The translations under genes and the position numbers were made by a program. DNA of 64,000 nucleotides, from assembly GCF_012767755.2 (NCBI RefSeq), contig NZ_AP023189.1, forward strand, positions 2,170,001 through 2,234,000, written 5' to 3'. Each line of letters starts with the position of its first letter. The stretch's first letter is position 1. The notes beneath the pieces were generated by a model. It was given only the letters and a program-made list of their open reading frames with translations, had not been told where the DNA came from and did not search any database. Shown one piece after another: positions 50,912-60,920 of this stretch. The stretch comes from Pseudomonas tohonis (GTDB lineage Bacteria > Pseudomonadota > Gammaproteobacteria > Pseudomonadales > Pseudomonadaceae).

Positions 50912-51931
50912 TCACTTCCTCGGGTCGAACGCATCGCGGGCGGCTTCGCCGATGAACACCAGCAGGGTCAGCATGACGCCGAGTACGGCGAAGGCGCTGA
51001 TGCCCAGCCAGGGCGCCTGCAGGTTGGCCTTTCCCTGGGACACCAGCTCGCCCAGCGAGGGGGCACCGGGTGGCAGGCCGAAGCCGAGGAAGTCCAGGGC
51101 GGTGAGGGTGCCGATGGCGCCCGTGAGGATGAAGGGCATGAAGGTCATGGTCGAGACCATGGCGTTGGGCAGGATGTGGCGGAACATGATCGCGCCGTTT
51201 TGCATGCCCAGCGCCCGGGCGGCGCGCACGTACTCCAGGTTGCGACCCCGGAGGAACTCCGCGCGCACCACGTCCACCAGGCTCATCCAGGAGAACAGCA
51301 GCATGATGCCCAGCAGCCACCAGAAGTTCGGCTGCACGAAGCTGGCGAGGATGATCAGCAGGTAGAGCACCGGCAGGCCCGACCAGATTTCCAGGAAGCG
51401 TTGCCCGGCCAGGTCCACCCAACCCCCGTAGAAGCCCTGCAGGGCACCGGCGATGACACCGATGATGGAGCTGAGGATGGTCAGCGTCAGGGCGAACAGC
51501 ACCGAGATGCGGAAGCCGTAGATGACCCGCGCGAGCACGTCGCGCCCCTGGTCGTCGGTGCCCAGCAGGTTGTCGGCGGAGGGCGGCGCGGGGGCCGGCA
51601 CCTTGAGGTCGTAGTTGATGGTCTCGTAGCTGAAGGGCACCGGCGGCCAGATCATCCGCCCGTCCTTGGCCGCGATCAGCTCGCGGATGTAGGGCGTCTT
51701 GTAGTTGGCCTCCAGGGGGAACTCGCCGCCGAAGGCGGTTTCCGGGTAGCGCTTGAACACCGGGAAGTACCACTGGCCGTCGTAGCGCACGGCCAGCGGC
51801 TTGTCGTTGGCGATCAGCTCGGCGCCCAGGCTGGCGATGAACAGCACGAGGAACAGCCAGAGCGACCACCAGCCCCGCTTGTTGGACTTGAAGCGCTCGA
51901 AGCGACGTCGATTGATTGGCGAGAGTTGCAT
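50912..51931 (-). CDS. nppC: NppC/YejE-type ABC transporter permease
   Basis: 339 residues, DppC/OppC-type permease. A cytoplasmic N-terminus and first membrane helix (WWSLWLFLVLFIASLGAELI) precede a periplasmic insert of about 100 residues typical of YejE, then five more helices. The EAA loop is YVRAARALGMQNGAIMFRHI followed by LPNA. Inner-membrane half of the peptide channel. Adjacent genes are separated by 1 bp on both sides. Confidence 0.93.
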   Translation of the reverse strand: MQLSPINRRRFERFKSNKRGWWSLWLFLVLFIASLGAELIANDKPLAVRYDGQWYFPVFKRYPETAFGGEFPLEANYKTPYIRELIAAKDGRMIWPPVPFSYETINYDLKVPAPAPPSADNLLGTDDQGRDVLARVIYGFRISVLFALTLTILSSIIGVIAGALQGFYGGWVDLAGQRFLEIWSGLPVLYLLIILASFVQPNFWWLLGIMLLFSWMSLVDVVRAEFLRGRNLEYVRAARALGMQNGAIMFRHILPNAMVSTMTFMPFILTGAIGTLTALDFLGFGLPPGAPSLGELVSQGKANLQAPWLGISAFAVLGVMLTLLVFIGEAARDAFDPRK

Positions 51932-51932
51932 G

Positions 51933-53018
51933 TCAGCCCTCCCGGCTTTCGAAGTCGATGCGCGGATCGACCAGGGTGTAGGTGATGTCGCCGATCAGTT
52001 TCACGATCAGTCCCAGCAGGGTGAAGATGAACAGGGTGCCGAACACCACCGGATAGTCGCGGTTCAGCGCCGATTCGAAGCTCAGAAGACCCAGGCCGTC
52101 GAGGGAGAAGATCACCTCGATCAGCAGCGAGCCGGTGAAGAACATGCCGATGAAGGCGGCGGGGAAGCCGGCGATGATCAGCAGCATCGCGTTGCGGAAC
52201 ACGTGGCCGTAGAGCACGCGTCGCTCCGACAGGCCCTTGGCGCGGGCGGTGATCACGTACTGCTTGTTGATCTCGTCGAGGAAGCTGTTCTTGGTCAGGA
52301 AGGTGAGGGTGGCGAAGTTGCCGATCACCAGCGCCAGTACCGGCAGCGCCAGGTGCCAGAGGTAGTCCAGGATCTTGCCGCCCAGGCTCAGCTCGTCGAA
52401 GTTGTTGGAGGTCAGCCCGCGCAGGGGGAACCAGTCGTAGTAGCTGCCACCGGCGAACAGCACGATCAGCAGGATGGCGAAGAGGAAGGCGGGAATGGCG
52501 TAGCCGACGATGATCGCGGTGCTGGTCCAGACGTCGAAGGCATTGCCGTGGCGCACCGCCTTGGCGATGCCCAGGGGCACCGACACCAGGTACATGATCA
52601 GCGTGCTCCACAGGCCCAGGGAGATCGACACCGGCATCTTCTCGATGATCAGGTCGGTGACCTTGGCATCGCGGAAGAAGCTGTTGCCGAAGTCGAAGTG
52701 CAGGTAGTTCTTGATCATCAGCCAGAAGCGTTCATGGGCCGGCTTGTCGAAGCCGTACATCTTCTCGATTTCCTTGATCAGCTCCGGGTCCAGGCCCTGG
52801 GCGCCGCGGTAGTTCGAGCCGGCCACCGAAACCTCGGCGCCGCCGCCGGAGATGCGCCCGGTGGCGCCGCCGGCGGCGGCATCGAAGCCTTCGAGCTTGG
52901 CGATCATCTGCTCAACGGGGCCGCCGGGGGCGGCCTGGATGATGATGAAGTTGATCAGCAGGATGCCGAACAGGGTGGGGATGATCAGCAGCAGGCGCCG
53001 CAGGATGTAGGCGAGCAT
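51933..53018 (-). CDS. nppB: NppB/YejB-type ABC transporter permease
   Basis: 361 residues, DppB/OppB-type permease with the N-terminus [20 protein letters not shown] and a second helix region after a periplasmic insert. The EAA loop reads [20 protein letters not shown] then FRNA. The ATG overlaps the stop of the upstream binding-protein gene by one base (TAATG). Longer in-frame starts lie inside that gene and are rejected. Confidence 0.93.
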   Translation of the reverse strand: MLAYILRRLLLIIPTLFGILLINFIIIQAAPGGPVEQMIAKLEGFDAAAGGATGRISGGGAEVSVAGSNYRGAQGLDPELIKEIEKMYGFDKPAHERFWLMIKNYLHFDFGNSFFRDAKVTDLIIEKMPVSISLGLWSTLIMYLVSVPLGIAKAVRHGNAFDVWTSTAIIVGYAIPAFLFAILLIVLFAGGSYYDWFPLRGLTSNNFDELSLGGKILDYLWHLALPVLALVIGNFATLTFLTKNSFLDEINKQYVITARAKGLSERRVLYGHVFRNAMLLIIAGFPAAFIGMFFTGSLLIEVIFSLDGLGLLSFESALNRDYPVVFGTLFIFTLLGLIVKLIGDITYTLVDPRIDFESREG

Positions 53019-54889
53019 TACTGCGCTTCCTCGCTCTGTGCGGCGTTGGCCGGGGCGTCTTCGGCATCGGCCTCCTCGGCAGCGGGGGGCTTGGCGCCGG
53101 GCTTCTGCCACCAGGTGAGCATGCCGAAGTCATACAGCGGCGTGGTGGCGGGGCGGTCGAACTGGTTCCAGTAGGCCACGCGCCAGGTGTCCACGTAGTA
53201 GTTGGGCACCACGTAGTTGCCCCACAGCAGCACCCGGTCCAGGGCGCGGGAATGGTCGATCAGGCTCTGCCGCGAGTCGGCGCGGATCAGCCCTTCGACT
53301 AGCTTGTCGATGGCCGGGTCGCGCAGGCCGATGAAGTTGCGGCTGCCCGGGCTGTCGGCGCTGCGCGAGTGCCAGAACTCCATCTGCTCGTTACCCGGCG
53401 AGTTGGATTGGCCCCAGGTCCCGGGGATCATGTCGTAGTCGCGCGAGCGCAGGCGGTTCATGTACTGCGAGACGTCGACACGGCGGATGGTCAGGTCGAT
53501 GCCCAGCTCGGAGAGGTTGCGCTTGAACGGCAGGATCACGCGCTCCAGGTTGGCCTGGGCGATCATGATCTCGAAGGCCAGGGGCTTGCCGTCGGGACCG
53601 ACCATCTTGTCGTTCTCGATGCGGTAGCCGGCGTCGGTGAGCAGCTTGTAGGCGCGGCGCTTCTGCTCGCGGATGATGCCGCTGCCATCGCTGACCGGTG
53701 GCTTGAATTCCTGGGTGAAGACCTCGTCGGGGATCTGCCCGCGCAGCGGTTCCAGGATCTTCAGTTCGGCCTCGTTGGGGAGCCCGGTGGCGGCCATCTC
53801 GGAGTTCTCGAAGAAGCTCCGGGTGCGCTTGTAGGAACCGAAGAACAGCTGCTTGTTGGTCCATTCGAAATCGAACAGCGAGGCAATGGCCTCCCGCACC
53901 CGGCGATCCTGGAACACCGGCCGGCGGATGTTGAAGGCGAAGCCCTGCATGCCCACCGGGTTGTGGTTGGGAATGGCCTGCTTGATGATCTTGCCGGCGC
54001 GCAGGGCGGGGCTGTCGTAGCCGGTGGCCCAGTCCTTGGCGGAGTACTCGAGGTTGAAGTCGAACTGGCCGGCCTTGAAGGCCTCCAGCGCCACCGACAT
54101 GTCGCGGTAGTAGTCGACGGTGATGACGTCGAAGTTGTAGTAGCCGCGGTTCACCGGCAGGTCCTTGCCCCACCAGTCCTTGACCCGCTCGAAGCGGATC
54201 GAGCGTCCGGCGTCCACCTTGGTGATGCGATAGGGGCCACTGCCCAGCGGCGGCTCCAGGGTGTTCCGGGAGAAATCGCGGGTCGCCCACCAATGCTTGG
54301 GCAGCACCTGGATCTGCCCGAGGATCAGCGGCAGCTCGCGGTTGCCCGGGTGCTTGAAGTCGAAGCGCACGCGCTGCTTGTCCTCGGCCACCACCTGGGC
54401 CACGTCGGAATAGTAGTGGCGGTACATCGGGTCGCCGTGCTCGACCAGGATGTTGAAGGTGAACACCACGTCGTCCGAGGTCACCGGGGTGCCGTCGTTG
54501 AAGCGCGCCTTGGGGTTCAGGTAGAAGCGCACGTAGCTGTTGTCCGGAGCCTTCTCGATCTTCTCGGCGAGCAGCCCGTATTCGGTGAAGGGCTCGTCGG
54601 GGGAGTGGTAGGTCAGGGTGTCGTGGATCAGCCCCAGCTGGCCCGCCGCCGTGCCCTTGGGGATGAACTCGTTGAGGCTGTCGAAGCCGCCGAAGCCGGA
54701 GAGACGCAGGGTGCCGCCCTTGGGGGCATCCGGGTTGACCCAGTCGAAGTGCTTGAAGTCCGCCGGGTACTTGGGCGGCTCGTCGTAGAGCGTGATCGCA
54801 TGGCGGGGCTCGGCATGGGCGATGCCGGCGAGGGTCAGCAGCAATGCGCCGCAGCCGCTCAGGCAGAGGGAGCGCAGGGTCTTGCTCAT
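53018..54889 (-). CDS. nppA2: Peptide-binding protein NppA2 (SBP family 5, YejA-like)
   Basis: 623 residues with a signal peptide ([19 protein letters not shown], cleavage near residue 26). SBP family 5 motifs: [20 protein letters not shown], then [20 protein letters not shown] and [19 protein letters not shown]. It captures peptides in the periplasm for NppBCD. The start overlaps the stop of the preceding paralogue (ATGA). The C-terminus has an acidic Ala/Glu-rich tail of about 25 residues not seen in the paralogue. The symbol follows gene order in P. aeruginosa. Confidence 0.9.
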   Translation of the reverse strand: MSKTLRSLCLSGCGALLLTLAGIAHAEPRHAITLYDEPPKYPADFKHFDWVNPDAPKGGTLRLSGFGGFDSLNEFIPKGTAAGQLGLIHDTLTYHSPDEPFTEYGLLAEKIEKAPDNSYVRFYLNPKARFNDGTPVTSDDVVFTFNILVEHGDPMYRHYYSDVAQVVAEDKQRVRFDFKHPGNRELPLILGQIQVLPKHWWATRDFSRNTLEPPLGSGPYRITKVDAGRSIRFERVKDWWGKDLPVNRGYYNFDVITVDYYRDMSVALEAFKAGQFDFNLEYSAKDWATGYDSPALRAGKIIKQAIPNHNPVGMQGFAFNIRRPVFQDRRVREAIASLFDFEWTNKQLFFGSYKRTRSFFENSEMAATGLPNEAELKILEPLRGQIPDEVFTQEFKPPVSDGSGIIREQKRRAYKLLTDAGYRIENDKMVGPDGKPLAFEIMIAQANLERVILPFKRNLSELGIDLTIRRVDVSQYMNRLRSRDYDMIPGTWGQSNSPGNEQMEFWHSRSADSPGSRNFIGLRDPAIDKLVEGLIRADSRQSLIDHSRALDRVLLWGNYVVPNYYVDTWRVAYWNQFDRPATTPLYDFGMLTWWQKPGAKPPAAEEADAEDAPANAAQSEEAQ

Positions 54890-56712
54890 CGGGATTTCTC
54901 CGTGGGCTTCAGCCACCAGGCGCGCAGGCCCAGGGTATAGGGCGGCGTGGTGACGAAGGCGAACCTGTTGCGGTACGCCAGGCGGTGGTAGTTGATGTAC
55001 CAGTTGGGAATGCTGTAGTGCTGCCAGAGCAGCGTGCGGTCCAGTGCGCGCCCGGCGGCGACCTGCTCGTCGCGGCTCTGGGCGCCGAGGAGTTTCTCGA
55101 CCATGGCGTCCACCACCGGGTCGGCGATGCCCGCGTAGTTCTTGCTGCCTTTCACGGAGGCCTGGCTGGAGTGGAAGTAGAGCGACTGCTCCAGTCCGGG
55201 GCTGAGGGTCTGGGCCAGGGTCATGAGGATCATGTCGTAGTCGAAATGGTCCAGGCGCTGCTTGTACTGGGCGCGGTCGACGGTACGCAGGGTGACGTCG
55301 ATGCCGATGCTGGCGAGGTTTTCGCTGTAGGGCTGGAGGATGCGTTCAAGGTTCGGATTGACCAGCAGGATTTCGAAACGCAGCGGTTCGCCACGGCTGT
55401 TCACCAGACGCTGGCCGGAGAGCTTCCAGCCGGCGTCGGCCAATAGACCCAGGGCGCGGCGCAGGGTTTCCCTGGGGATGCCGCGGCCATCGGTTTCTGG
55501 CACCTTGAAGGGCTCGGTGAACAGCTTGGCCGGCAACTGCTCGCGGTAGGGGGAGAGCAGCAGCCATTCCTGGCCCTCGGGTTTCCCGCCGGCCTCGAAC
55601 TCGCTGTTGGGGTAGTAGCTGCGGGCCCGCGCATAGGCGTTGTTGAACAGCGCGCGGTTGGTCCACTCGAAGTCGAACATCAGGCCCATGGCTTCGCGCA
55701 CGCGGCGATCCTGGAAGGTGGCGCGGCGGGTGTTCATGAACAGCGCCTGGGTCTGGGTGGGGATCTGGTGCGGTATCTCGGCGCGGATCACATCCCCGCG
55801 GGCGATGGCCGGGAAGCGGTAGCCATTGGCCCAGTTCTTCGCCTGGTGCTCGATGTAGAAATCGAATTCACCCGCCTTGAAGGCCTCGAAGGCCACGTTG
55901 CTGTCGCGATAAAACTCCACCTCGACGCGGTCGAAGTTGTACTTGCCCCGGTTCACCGGCAGCTTTTCGCCCCACCAGTCCTTGACCCTTTCGAACACCA
56001 GCCCGCGCCCGGGGCGGACCTGGGTGATGCGGTAAGGCCCGCTGCCCAGTGGTGCCTCGAAGCTGGTGGCCTTGAAGTCACGGTTCTTCCAGTAGTGCTG
56101 CGGCAGCACCGGCATCTCGCCCAGGCGCAGGATCAGCAGCGGGTTGCCCGCGCGCTTGAGCACGAAGCGGATGCGGTGGCGGTTGAGGATGTCGACCCGC
56201 TGCACCTCCTGCAGGCTGGTGCGGTACTGCGGGTGGCCGCTGCTCACCAGGGTGCGGTAGGAGAAGGCGACGTCATAGGCCGTGATCGGCTGGCCGTCGT
56301 GGAAGCGCGCTTGCGGGCGCAGGTTGAACACCACCCAGCTGCGGTCCTCGCTGTACTCGACGCTTCTCGCGATCAGCCCGTAGCTGGAGGCGGGCTCGTC
56401 GCCGGAAGGGTCATAGGCGCCGGTGCCCGCCATCAGCGGCTCGTTGAGCTCGGTGACGCCGTATTGTAGGAAGTTCGGCGTCGATACCGGGCTGCTGCCC
56501 TTGAAGGTGTAGGGGTTGAGCGTGTCGAAGGTGCCAAAGGCCATCACCCTCAGCGTGCCGCCCTTGGGGGCATCGGGGTTGACCCAGTCGAAGTGGGAGA
56601 AGCTTTCCGGGTATTTGAGCGTGCCGAACTGGGCATAGCCATGGCTCTCGCTGATGGTCGCGGCCACCGGGCCGCTGGCCAGGCTGATCATCAGGAGCAA
56701 GAGGCGGCGCAT
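54886..56712 (-). CDS. nppA1: Peptide-binding protein NppA1 (SBP family 5, YejA-like)
   Basis: 608 residues; signal peptide MRRLLLLMISLASGPVAA. It shares the YejA-type layout with the next gene: [40 protein letters not shown] and [20 protein letters not shown]. It is clearly a paralogue of NppA2 but diverged, so the operon can use two binding proteins with one channel. First gene of the five-gene operon. The ATG at 56712 was chosen because the signal peptide begins there; upstream in-frame Met codons add charged sequence. Confidence 0.9.
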   Translation of the reverse strand: MRRLLLLMISLASGPVAATISESHGYAQFGTLKYPESFSHFDWVNPDAPKGGTLRVMAFGTFDTLNPYTFKGSSPVSTPNFLQYGVTELNEPLMAGTGAYDPSGDEPASSYGLIARSVEYSEDRSWVVFNLRPQARFHDGQPITAYDVAFSYRTLVSSGHPQYRTSLQEVQRVDILNRHRIRFVLKRAGNPLLILRLGEMPVLPQHYWKNRDFKATSFEAPLGSGPYRITQVRPGRGLVFERVKDWWGEKLPVNRGKYNFDRVEVEFYRDSNVAFEAFKAGEFDFYIEHQAKNWANGYRFPAIARGDVIRAEIPHQIPTQTQALFMNTRRATFQDRRVREAMGLMFDFEWTNRALFNNAYARARSYYPNSEFEAGGKPEGQEWLLLSPYREQLPAKLFTEPFKVPETDGRGIPRETLRRALGLLADAGWKLSGQRLVNSRGEPLRFEILLVNPNLERILQPYSENLASIGIDVTLRTVDRAQYKQRLDHFDYDMILMTLAQTLSPGLEQSLYFHSSQASVKGSKNYAGIADPVVDAMVEKLLGAQSRDEQVAAGRALDRTLLWQHYSIPNWYINYHRLAYRNRFAFVTTPPYTLGLRAWWLKPTEKSR

Positions 56713-56948
56713 CAGGCGTGTATCCGGTCCATGGCAGGGTGGTCGTGGGTGGGATCGTGAGCCTGGCTGGGCATGAACACCTCGGACGGGCGTGCCGCCG
56801 GCTGCATCTCGGGCCCTCGGCGGGAGCCGTCGGGCGGGCATTTTGTCCGGTACAGTAACAGCTTGTATCCACTGGAAAAAGAGCTGGTTCAGGGCCGGAT
56901 GGCCAGCATTTTGACTACACTTCCGGAAAACGTGCAGGGGTTCCTATC

Positions 56949-58394
56949 TTGGGTTCACGTAGCCATGGTTTGCAGTCATGGATCGACAGGCTCAATCAGG
57001 CGGATTTGCCCGCTCTCGCCGCGGTGGTGCAGGACTTGCACAAGCTGGCGCAACACGACAAGGCGTCGGTCCAGCAACTGGCCGACGTGCTCCTGCGCGA
57101 CGCCGCGCTCACCTCGAAGGTGCTGCGGGTCGGCAATAGCGTCTACTACAACCCTTCCCAGGAAACGATCCGCACCATCTCGCGGGCGATCGTGCTGATC
57201 GGCTTCGACAACGTGAGGCTGATCGGCCTGTCGCTGTCGCTGATCGACGGCCTGCTCACCCGCGCCCCGCGCGAGCAGCTGCAGGAGTTGCTCGCACGCT
57301 CCTTCCATGCCGCCGTGCAGGCCCGCAACATCGCCGGCTACGTGCTCACCCGCGATCAGGAGGAAGTGTTCATCGCCGCCTTGCTCTACCACCTGGGCGA
57401 GTTGGCCTTCTGGGGTTGCGGCGGCGAGCAGGCCGACGAGTTGGCCAGCGCCCTGGCCCAGGCGGGCGTCGACGAGGACGAGGCGGTGCGCCAGGTGCTG
57501 GGCACCAGCTTCCGCCAGCTCACCGGCGGCCTGGTGAAGAGCTGGAACCTCGGCGAGATCGTCGCCCTGGCCCAGGGCGGCGGCGCGCAGAACGACCCTT
57601 CGGTAAAGGCCGTCAGCCTCGGCGTGCGCATCAGCGAGGCGGCTCTCGAAGGCTGGGATTCGGCGTCCATGGGCAAGCTGGTGGAGCAGTTGGCGAGCTT
57701 CATCGGCGTCACCCCCGAGGAAGCGATGCAGCAGGTACTGGCCAGCGCCGACGAGGCGGTGAAGGTGGCGGCGACCTTCGGTGCCAGCAAGCTCTGCGCG
57801 CTGATCCCCAATACCGATCCCGAGCAGTTGCTGCAACAGCAGGCCCAGCGCAAGGCGCGGCTGCTGCAGCCGGACCTGTTGCTGATGCAGCAGGCGTTGC
57901 AGGACCTGGGGATGATGGTTTCGCGTAATGCGGATGTCAGCCTGATCCTCGACACCCTGACCAAGGGCCTGCACCAGGGCGTCGGGCTCGAGCGGGTGAT
58001 GATCGCCGTGCTTGCCGATCGGCAGACACGCTTCCGCGCCAAGCGCGCGGTGGGCGAGGGCAGTGCCCACTGGCTCAGCGAGTTCGAGCTGCCGGCGGAA
58101 CTGCCCGAGCAGCCGCACCTGTTCAGCTATGTGCTGCGCAGTCGCGAGGCGTTGTGGATGGGAATCCCGGCGAGCTACAGCCTGAGCGACCTGGTGACCC
58201 AGCCCATGCGCCGCTGGTTCGGCCAGGGGATGTTCTTCGTCGCACCGCTGCGGGCGGGCAGCCGCGAGATCGGGGTGATCTACGCCGACTGCCGGCTATC
58301 GGGAAGGGCGCTCAAGCATGAGCAGTTCATCGCCTTCCAGCGCTTCGCCCAGTTGGCCGGGCGATGCCTGGAGGCGCTGACTCAGGGGAGGTAG
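56949..58394 (+). CDS. HDOD-GAF domain signalling protein
   Basis: 481 residues from a TTG codon at 56949 with CAGGGG 8 nt upstream; no better in-frame ATG precedes it. HDOD domain at about 15-210: LRDAALTSKVLRVGNSVYYN, then IRTISRAIVLIGFDNVRLIG and FIAALLYHLGELAFWG. It lacks full HD-GYP residues, so catalysis is unlikely. A GAF-like C-terminal domain follows (DVSLILDTLTKGLHQGVGLE to EIGVIYADCRLSG). Such proteins usually relay c-di-GMP, cell-cycle or stress signals. Its last 13 bp overlap the 3' end of mltD on the other strand. Confidence 0.82.
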   Translation: MGSRSHGLQSWIDRLNQADLPALAAVVQDLHKLAQHDKASVQQLADVLLRDAALTSKVLRVGNSVYYNPSQETIRTISRAIVLIGFDNVRLIGLSLSLIDGLLTRAPREQLQELLARSFHAAVQARNIAGYVLTRDQEEVFIAALLYHLGELAFWGCGGEQADELASALAQAGVDEDEAVRQVLGTSFRQLTGGLVKSWNLGEIVALAQGGGAQNDPSVKAVSLGVRISEAALEGWDSASMGKLVEQLASFIGVTPEEAMQQVLASADEAVKVAATFGASKLCALIPNTDPEQLLQQQAQRKARLLQPDLLLMQQALQDLGMMVSRNADVSLILDTLTKGLHQGVGLERVMIAVLADRQTRFRAKRAVGEGSAHWLSEFELPAELPEQPHLFSYVLRSREALWMGIPASYSLSDLVTQPMRRWFGQGMFFVAPLRAGSREIGVIYADCRLSGRALKHEQFIAFQRFAQLAGRCLEALTQGR

Positions 58395-59980
58395 AGCGTG
58401 AGGGTCTGGCCGGGCTTGAGGGCGTGGCCGCTGCGCGGGTTCCAGCGCTGCAGGTGCTTCATCTCGACGTTGAAGCGCTTGGCGATCACGTAGAGCGAAT
58501 CGCCTTCCTTGACCTTGTAGTAGGTCACCGCATCGCGGCCGGGCTTGTCGATCGAGGCGACCATGCGCGCTGTGCTCTTCGCCGCGGTTGACTGGCCGGG
58601 GGCTTGCAGCGCCAGGCTCTGGCCAACCTTCAAGGCGTGGCCGGAAAGACGGTTCCAGCGCTTGAGATCAGCCACGTCGACCCTGGTCTGCTTGGCGATC
58701 TGCCAGAGGTTGTCGCCATTCTTCACCTTGTAGGTACGCGGCGCGCTGCTCGGGCGCTCCTCGGCACGGGCCAGGTTCTGGAACAGCGGCTGGCTCGGCT
58801 TGGCGCCCGGCTCCACCGGGATACTCAGGGCCTGGCCCACGCGCAGGTGGTTGCCGGAAAGACCATTGATTTCCTTCAGGGTGTTAACCGTCACGTGGTA
58901 GCGGTTGGCGATGCCATGCAGGCTGTCGCCGTTGCGCACCTTGTACTCCTGCCACTCCACCAGGTCCTGCGGCTTCATCATCGACAGGTTGGCGGCCAGC
59001 AGCTCGGCCTTCTCGGTCGGCACCAGCAGCTGTTGCGGGCCGTCCACGGTGATGCGTTTCTTGAAGGCGGGATTGAGCTGGTAGAGCTCGTCCTCATCCA
59101 CTTCGGCCATGGCGGCCACGCGGGACAGGTCCATGCGCTGCTTGAGCTCGACCACTTCGAAGTAGGGCTCGTTGGCGATGGGGCTGAGGTTCACGCCGTA
59201 GGCTTCGGGCGCCAGTACCACCTGGGACAGGGCCAGCAGCTTGGGCACGTAGTCACGGGTTTCCTGGGGCAGCGGCAGGTTCCAGTAGTCGGTCGGCAGC
59301 CCCAGCTTCTGGTTGCGTTCGATGGCCCGGCTCACGGTACCTTCGCCGGCGTTGTAGGCGGCCAGTGCCAGCAGCCAGTCGCCGTTGAACATCTCGTGCA
59401 GGCGGCCGAGGTAGTCCATGGCCGCATTGGTGGAGGCGGTGATGTCACGGCGGCCGTCGTACCAGTTGGTCTGGCGCAGGTTGAAGTGACGGCCGGTGGA
59501 GGGGATGAACTGCCACAGCCCCACCGCATCGGAGCGGGAATAGGCGAAGGGGTTGTAGGCGCTCTCGATCACCGGCAGCAGGGCCAGTTCCAGCGGCATC
59601 TTGCGCTCTTCGAGGCGCTCGACGATGTAGTGGATGTACAGGCTGCCGCGCTGGCTGGCGTTCTCGACGAAGGAGGGATTGCTGACGAACCACAGGCGCT
59701 GTTGCTCGATGCGCGGGTTGACGCCGATCTCGTCCTGCAGAGCGAAGCCCTTGCGCATGCGCACCCAGATGTCCTGGGGTTCGCGCTCGACGGGCACCTC
59801 GTCCAGCCACTGGTTCTGCTGCTGCATGCCGACGGCGAGGTCGGTGTCCTGGCCCGCGTCCTCGGGCTTGTGGGCGGCGCTCTGGCATCCAGCCAGCGCG
59901 GCGGCGCACACCAGCACGAGCGCCCGGGAGGCTCGAACCAATGCGTCTAGATCAAGGGTTTGGTACGACTTGGACGGCAT
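58382..59980 (-). CDS. mltD: MltD, membrane-bound lytic murein transglycosylase D with three LysM domains
   Basis: 532 residues. A lipobox LAGC (Cys32) follows an unusually long N-region. The lysozyme-like domain has the catalytic Glu in PVIESAYNPFAYSRSDAVG and the motif LWQFIPSTGRHFNL, then AAYNAGEGTVSRA. Three LysM repeats bind peptidoglycan: EYKVRNGDSLHGIANRYHV, TYKVKNGDNLWQIAKQTRV and YYKVKEGDSLYVIAKRFNV. It cleaves glycan strands with 1,6-anhydro product at the outer membrane. Convergent with and overlapping the HDOD gene by 13 bp. Confidence 0.95.
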   Translation of the reverse strand: MPSKSYQTLDLDALVRASRALVLVCAAALAGCQSAAHKPEDAGQDTDLAVGMQQQNQWLDEVPVEREPQDIWVRMRKGFALQDEIGVNPRIEQQRLWFVSNPSFVENASQRGSLYIHYIVERLEERKMPLELALLPVIESAYNPFAYSRSDAVGLWQFIPSTGRHFNLRQTNWYDGRRDITASTNAAMDYLGRLHEMFNGDWLLALAAYNAGEGTVSRAIERNQKLGLPTDYWNLPLPQETRDYVPKLLALSQVVLAPEAYGVNLSPIANEPYFEVVELKQRMDLSRVAAMAEVDEDELYQLNPAFKKRITVDGPQQLLVPTEKAELLAANLSMMKPQDLVEWQEYKVRNGDSLHGIANRYHVTVNTLKEINGLSGNHLRVGQALSIPVEPGAKPSQPLFQNLARAEERPSSAPRTYKVKNGDNLWQIAKQTRVDVADLKRWNRLSGHALKVGQSLALQAPGQSTAAKSTARMVASIDKPGRDAVTYYKVKEGDSLYVIAKRFNVEMKHLQRWNPRSGHALKPGQTLTLYLP

Positions 59981-60016
59981 CGGTCAGGGTGCTTTTCCGG
60001 GCAAAAAGATCGGGCG

Positions 60017-60045
60017 ATTCTAGAAACCGACCCGGGGGTGGTCAA
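60017..60045 (-). promoter_or_regulatory. Sigma70 promoter of mltD
   Basis: Minus strand: TTGACC (60045-60040), 17-bp spacer, TAGAAT (60022-60017). Near-consensus; start near 60010, about 30 nt before the ATG. Confidence 0.75.
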
Positions 60046-60080
60046 GTTTTCACCAGCTCAACTGTGACCTGAGAGGGGTT

Positions 60081-60860
60081 TCAGAAGCCGTCTTTCCATG
60101 CCCGGATGACGGCGAAGACCTGTGCGGGTGCGGGATTGTGGGTCCCGGTCCGCTTGTCGGCTATTTCTTTTACGGATGTTTCATTCACCCGCAGGAAGGG
60201 GTTGGTCAGGCGTTCCAGGCCGATGGTCGTGGGCAGGCTGACGCCGTCCTGCTCGCGCAGCCGGGTGACCTCCTCGAAACGTCGCGCCACATCGGTATTG
60301 CCGGGCTCCACCGCGCGGGCGAAACGCAGGTTGCTCAGGGTGTATTCGTGGGCGCAGTACACCAGGGTTTCCGCCGGCAGCGCGGCGAGGCGGGCGAGGG
60401 CATCCTGCATGCCCTCCGGGTTGCCCTCGAACATGCGCCCGCAGCCTGCGGCGAACAGGGTGTCGCCGCTGAACAGCAGCGGCCGCGTGGCATCCGCGTG
60501 GAAGAAGGCGATGTGGCCGAGGGTGTGGCCGGGCACGTGGATGACGCGGAACGAAAGACCCAGCACCTGCACCAGGTCACCTTCGCCCAGGGCCTCGTCG
60601 CGACCGGGGATGCGCTCGTTGGCCGGGCCGAGCACGCGGGCGCCGGTGGCCGCCTTGATGCGCTCGACGCCGCCGACGTGGTCGGCATGGTGGTGGGTGA
60701 TGAGGATGTCCGACAGGGTCCAGCCGGGGTGGGCCGCGAGCCAGGCCAGCACCGGTGTCGCGTCACCCGGGTCGACCACCGCGCAGCGGCGTTCCGTCGC
60801 ATCCTGCAACAGCCAGATGTAGTTGTCGGAGAAGGCACGCAGGGGGTCGATCTGTATCAT
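60081..60860 (-). CDS. gloB: GloB, hydroxyacylglutathione hydrolase (glyoxalase II)
   Basis: 259 residues, metallo-beta-lactamase fold. The metal motif THHHADH lies near residue 53, [14 protein letters not shown] and [17 protein letters not shown] give further ligands, and [10 protein letters not shown] is the glyoxalase II substrate-binding region. It hydrolyses S-lactoylglutathione in methylglyoxal detoxification. The ATG at 60860 ([10 protein letters not shown]) matches family starts; a much longer in-frame extension is rejected. Divergent from the methyltransferase gene. Confidence 0.95.
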   Translation of the reverse strand: MIQIDPLRAFSDNYIWLLQDATERRCAVVDPGDATPVLAWLAAHPGWTLSDILITHHHADHVGGVERIKAATGARVLGPANERIPGRDEALGEGDLVQVLGLSFRVIHVPGHTLGHIAFFHADATRPLLFSGDTLFAAGCGRMFEGNPEGMQDALARLAALPAETLVYCAHEYTLSNLRFARAVEPGNTDVARRFEEVTRLREQDGVSLPTTIGLERLTNPFLRVNETSVKEIADKRTGTHNPAPAQVFAVIRAWKDGF

Positions 60861-60920
60861 GATCCGGTCGCCAATCAGTGAGCAAAGGAGCATCTTAGGG
60901 CTCCCATGCAGGAGATTTCC

